From NCBI GenBank assembly GCA_944341445.1, contig CALVLZ010000004.1:62001-126000 (forward strand): a stretch of DNA of 64,000 bases. Reading direction: 5' to 3'. The notes beneath the pieces were generated by a model. It was not told the DNA's origin and ran no database searches. It was given only the letters and a program-made list of their open reading frames with translations. Shown here piece by piece: positions 63,167 to 64,000 of this stretch. This DNA is from an uncultured Clostridia bacterium (GTDB lineage Bacteria > Bacillota > Clostridia > Christensenellales > UBA1242). The position numbers and the translations under genes were made by a program. Positions within the stretch are counted from its first letter, which is position 1. Each line of letters opens with the position of its first letter.

Positions 63167-64000
63167 AAAATTTTTTGTTATATTTTTAATTTTATTAATT
63201 GTGTACTTTTCAATTTCCGCTTGATATTTATAAGAAATAATTGAAACTAGAAGTGCAACAATAATTATAATTGGCCAAACATATAACCCCCAACCTGAAT
63301 AAGGTATAATGTATCCACCGCCAAAATAACTCATACTAACAACACTAATTGGTCTTGTTATTGTTGTAATAATAAAAAATGTTTTAAATTTCATTTGCGT
63401 TAGTCCTGCAATTAAGCACAATATATCATCTGGAAACATTGGCAATAAAAATGCAATTGTTAAAAACATTTTATTTTCTAAAATATTTACATATTTATTA
63501 GTTAATGTTTCCCCAACTAAAAATTTAGATATTTTATTCCCAAACATTTTGCCTAATAAAAATGAAATGTATGAACCTATTAAAACACCAACTGAACATA
63601 AAATTGAACCCTCTAAAGGACCATATATTACAACACCTGCTAAATTAATTATTGCAGCAGGAATTGGCAAAATTATGATTTGTAAACTTTGTATAATAAC
63701 ATATACCAACCTGCCCCAATTACCTGTTTTTGCTATTAAAATTTTTAATTCATTAATGTTGAAGAATATATCAAAAATTTTCCAATTACTATAAATTGCA
63801 AAACAAACTATACTTATAAGCAAAGTAAAGTTTAATAATGTTAAAATTTTAGTACTTTTTATAGTAAATATTAAGAAATTTAATATAACAGACAGACTAA
63901 CTATAACTAAAACCAAAACACTGTTTTGCCACTTTAAAACAAAAGAAAAAACACTTATAAAAATTGTTATAAGAAACACGATTAAATTTAATTTTATACT
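63152..64000 (-). CDS. TVP38/TMEM64 (VTT domain) family membrane protein, start at or beyond window edge
   Basis: At least 275 residues and six or more hydrophobic segments. The VTT signature appears as ILPIPAAIINLAGVVIYGPLEG, IGSYISFLLGKMFGN and FLLPMFPDDILCLIAG, with GGGYIIP near the C-terminus. The family is related to DedA and includes lipid scramblase-like proteins; substrate unknown. A GTG at 63979 could start it, but the frame stays open to the window end, so the true start may lie outside. Confidence 0.88.
   Translation of the reverse strand, partial: SIKLNLIVFLITIFISVFSFVLKWQNSVLVLVIVSLSVILNFLIFTIKSTKILTLLNFTLLISIVCFAIYSNWKIFDIFFNINELKILIAKTGNWGRLVYVIIQSLQIIILPIPAAIINLAGVVIYGPLEGSILCSVGVLIGSYISFLLGKMFGNKISKFLVGETLTNKYVNILENKMFLTIAFLLPMFPDDILCLIAGLTQMKFKTFFIITTITRPISVVSMSYFGGGYIIPYSGWGLYVWPIIIIVALLVSIISYKYQAEIEKYTINKIKNITKNFKIKK

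Overview
This is 64 kb of a very AT-rich bacterial chromosome. Gene content and order point to a low-GC Bacillota of the Clostridia/Bacilli type, probably an uncultured host-associated lineage with a reduced genome. Blocks of the classical Firmicutes order are easy to see: priA-def-fmt-rsmB-rlmN-rsgA-rpe-spoVM-rpmB-asp23-fakA; ytxC-thrS (T-box)-infC-rpmI-rplT; yebC-ruvCAB-queA-tgt-yajC-yrzE; secDF-recJ-rsh-hemZ; rpsO-pnp-ylxY-ftsK; rimO-pgsA-cinA-recA; miaB-mutS-mutL-miaA; and lexA with a tyrosine recombinase. Several genes usual in these blocks are absent (prpC/prkC between rlmN and rsgA, apt between recJ and the RelA homologue, hfq after miaA), which fits streamlining. A 26-codon spoVM and a ytxC-like gene suggest a sporulating ancestor, or sporulation in the rest of the genome.

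Layout: 1-6.3 kb translation and ribosome-assembly genes; 6.5-9 kb asp23/fakA and a Ser/Lys/Arg-rich small protein; 9.3-9.9 kb four tRNA genes (Val, Gly, Cys, Leu) with a duplicated 3' half of tRNA-Leu; 10-12.5 kb an accessory patch (unknown protein, broken cupin-GNAT gene, FkbM methyltransferase); 12.6-14.5 kb pyrophosphatase and a ferritin-like protein; 14.6-20.4 kb ytxC, T-box thrS, infC operon, rRNA methyltransferase, yebC; 20.5-29 kb Holliday-junction, queuosine and Sec genes; 29-38 kb stringent response, HemZ, S15/PNPase; 38-45.6 kb FtsK to RecA; 45.7-48 kb class A PBP; 48-55 kb mismatch repair and tRNA modification; 55-64 kb a less familiar region with two paralogous putative Cys-His-Asp hydrolases, LexA, a recombinase, a nucleotidyltransferase-like protein, a YgjP-type metallopeptidase, a PadR-headed membrane protein and a TVP38 membrane protein.

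How parts work together: the window holds a coherent SOS set. Near-identical palindromes of the form AAACATwTGTTy lie upstream of lexA, ruvC and recA. Translation control is visible as a Thr T-box, an L20-type leader, a probable S15 leader and AUU initiation of infC. rsgA, a ribosome-assembly GTPase, also appears to start with AUU.

Most unusual signals: (1) none of 57 readable stop codons is TGA (49 TAA, 8 TAG), while the broken cupin-GNAT gene carries two in-frame TGAs at sites where tryptophan fits, suggesting UGA is vacated or reassigned; (2) a tandem pair of proteins with conserved Cys/His/Asp and no family I recognise; (3) a PadR winged-helix domain joined through a long acidic linker to four membrane segments; (4) RuvB with Ala in place of the Walker B Glu and a RelA homologue with a ruined hydrolase site; (5) a T15 tract inside infC; (6) a nucleotidyltransferase-like protein without an obvious catalytic triad, flanked by a repeated 19-mer that is a hairpin arm on one side.
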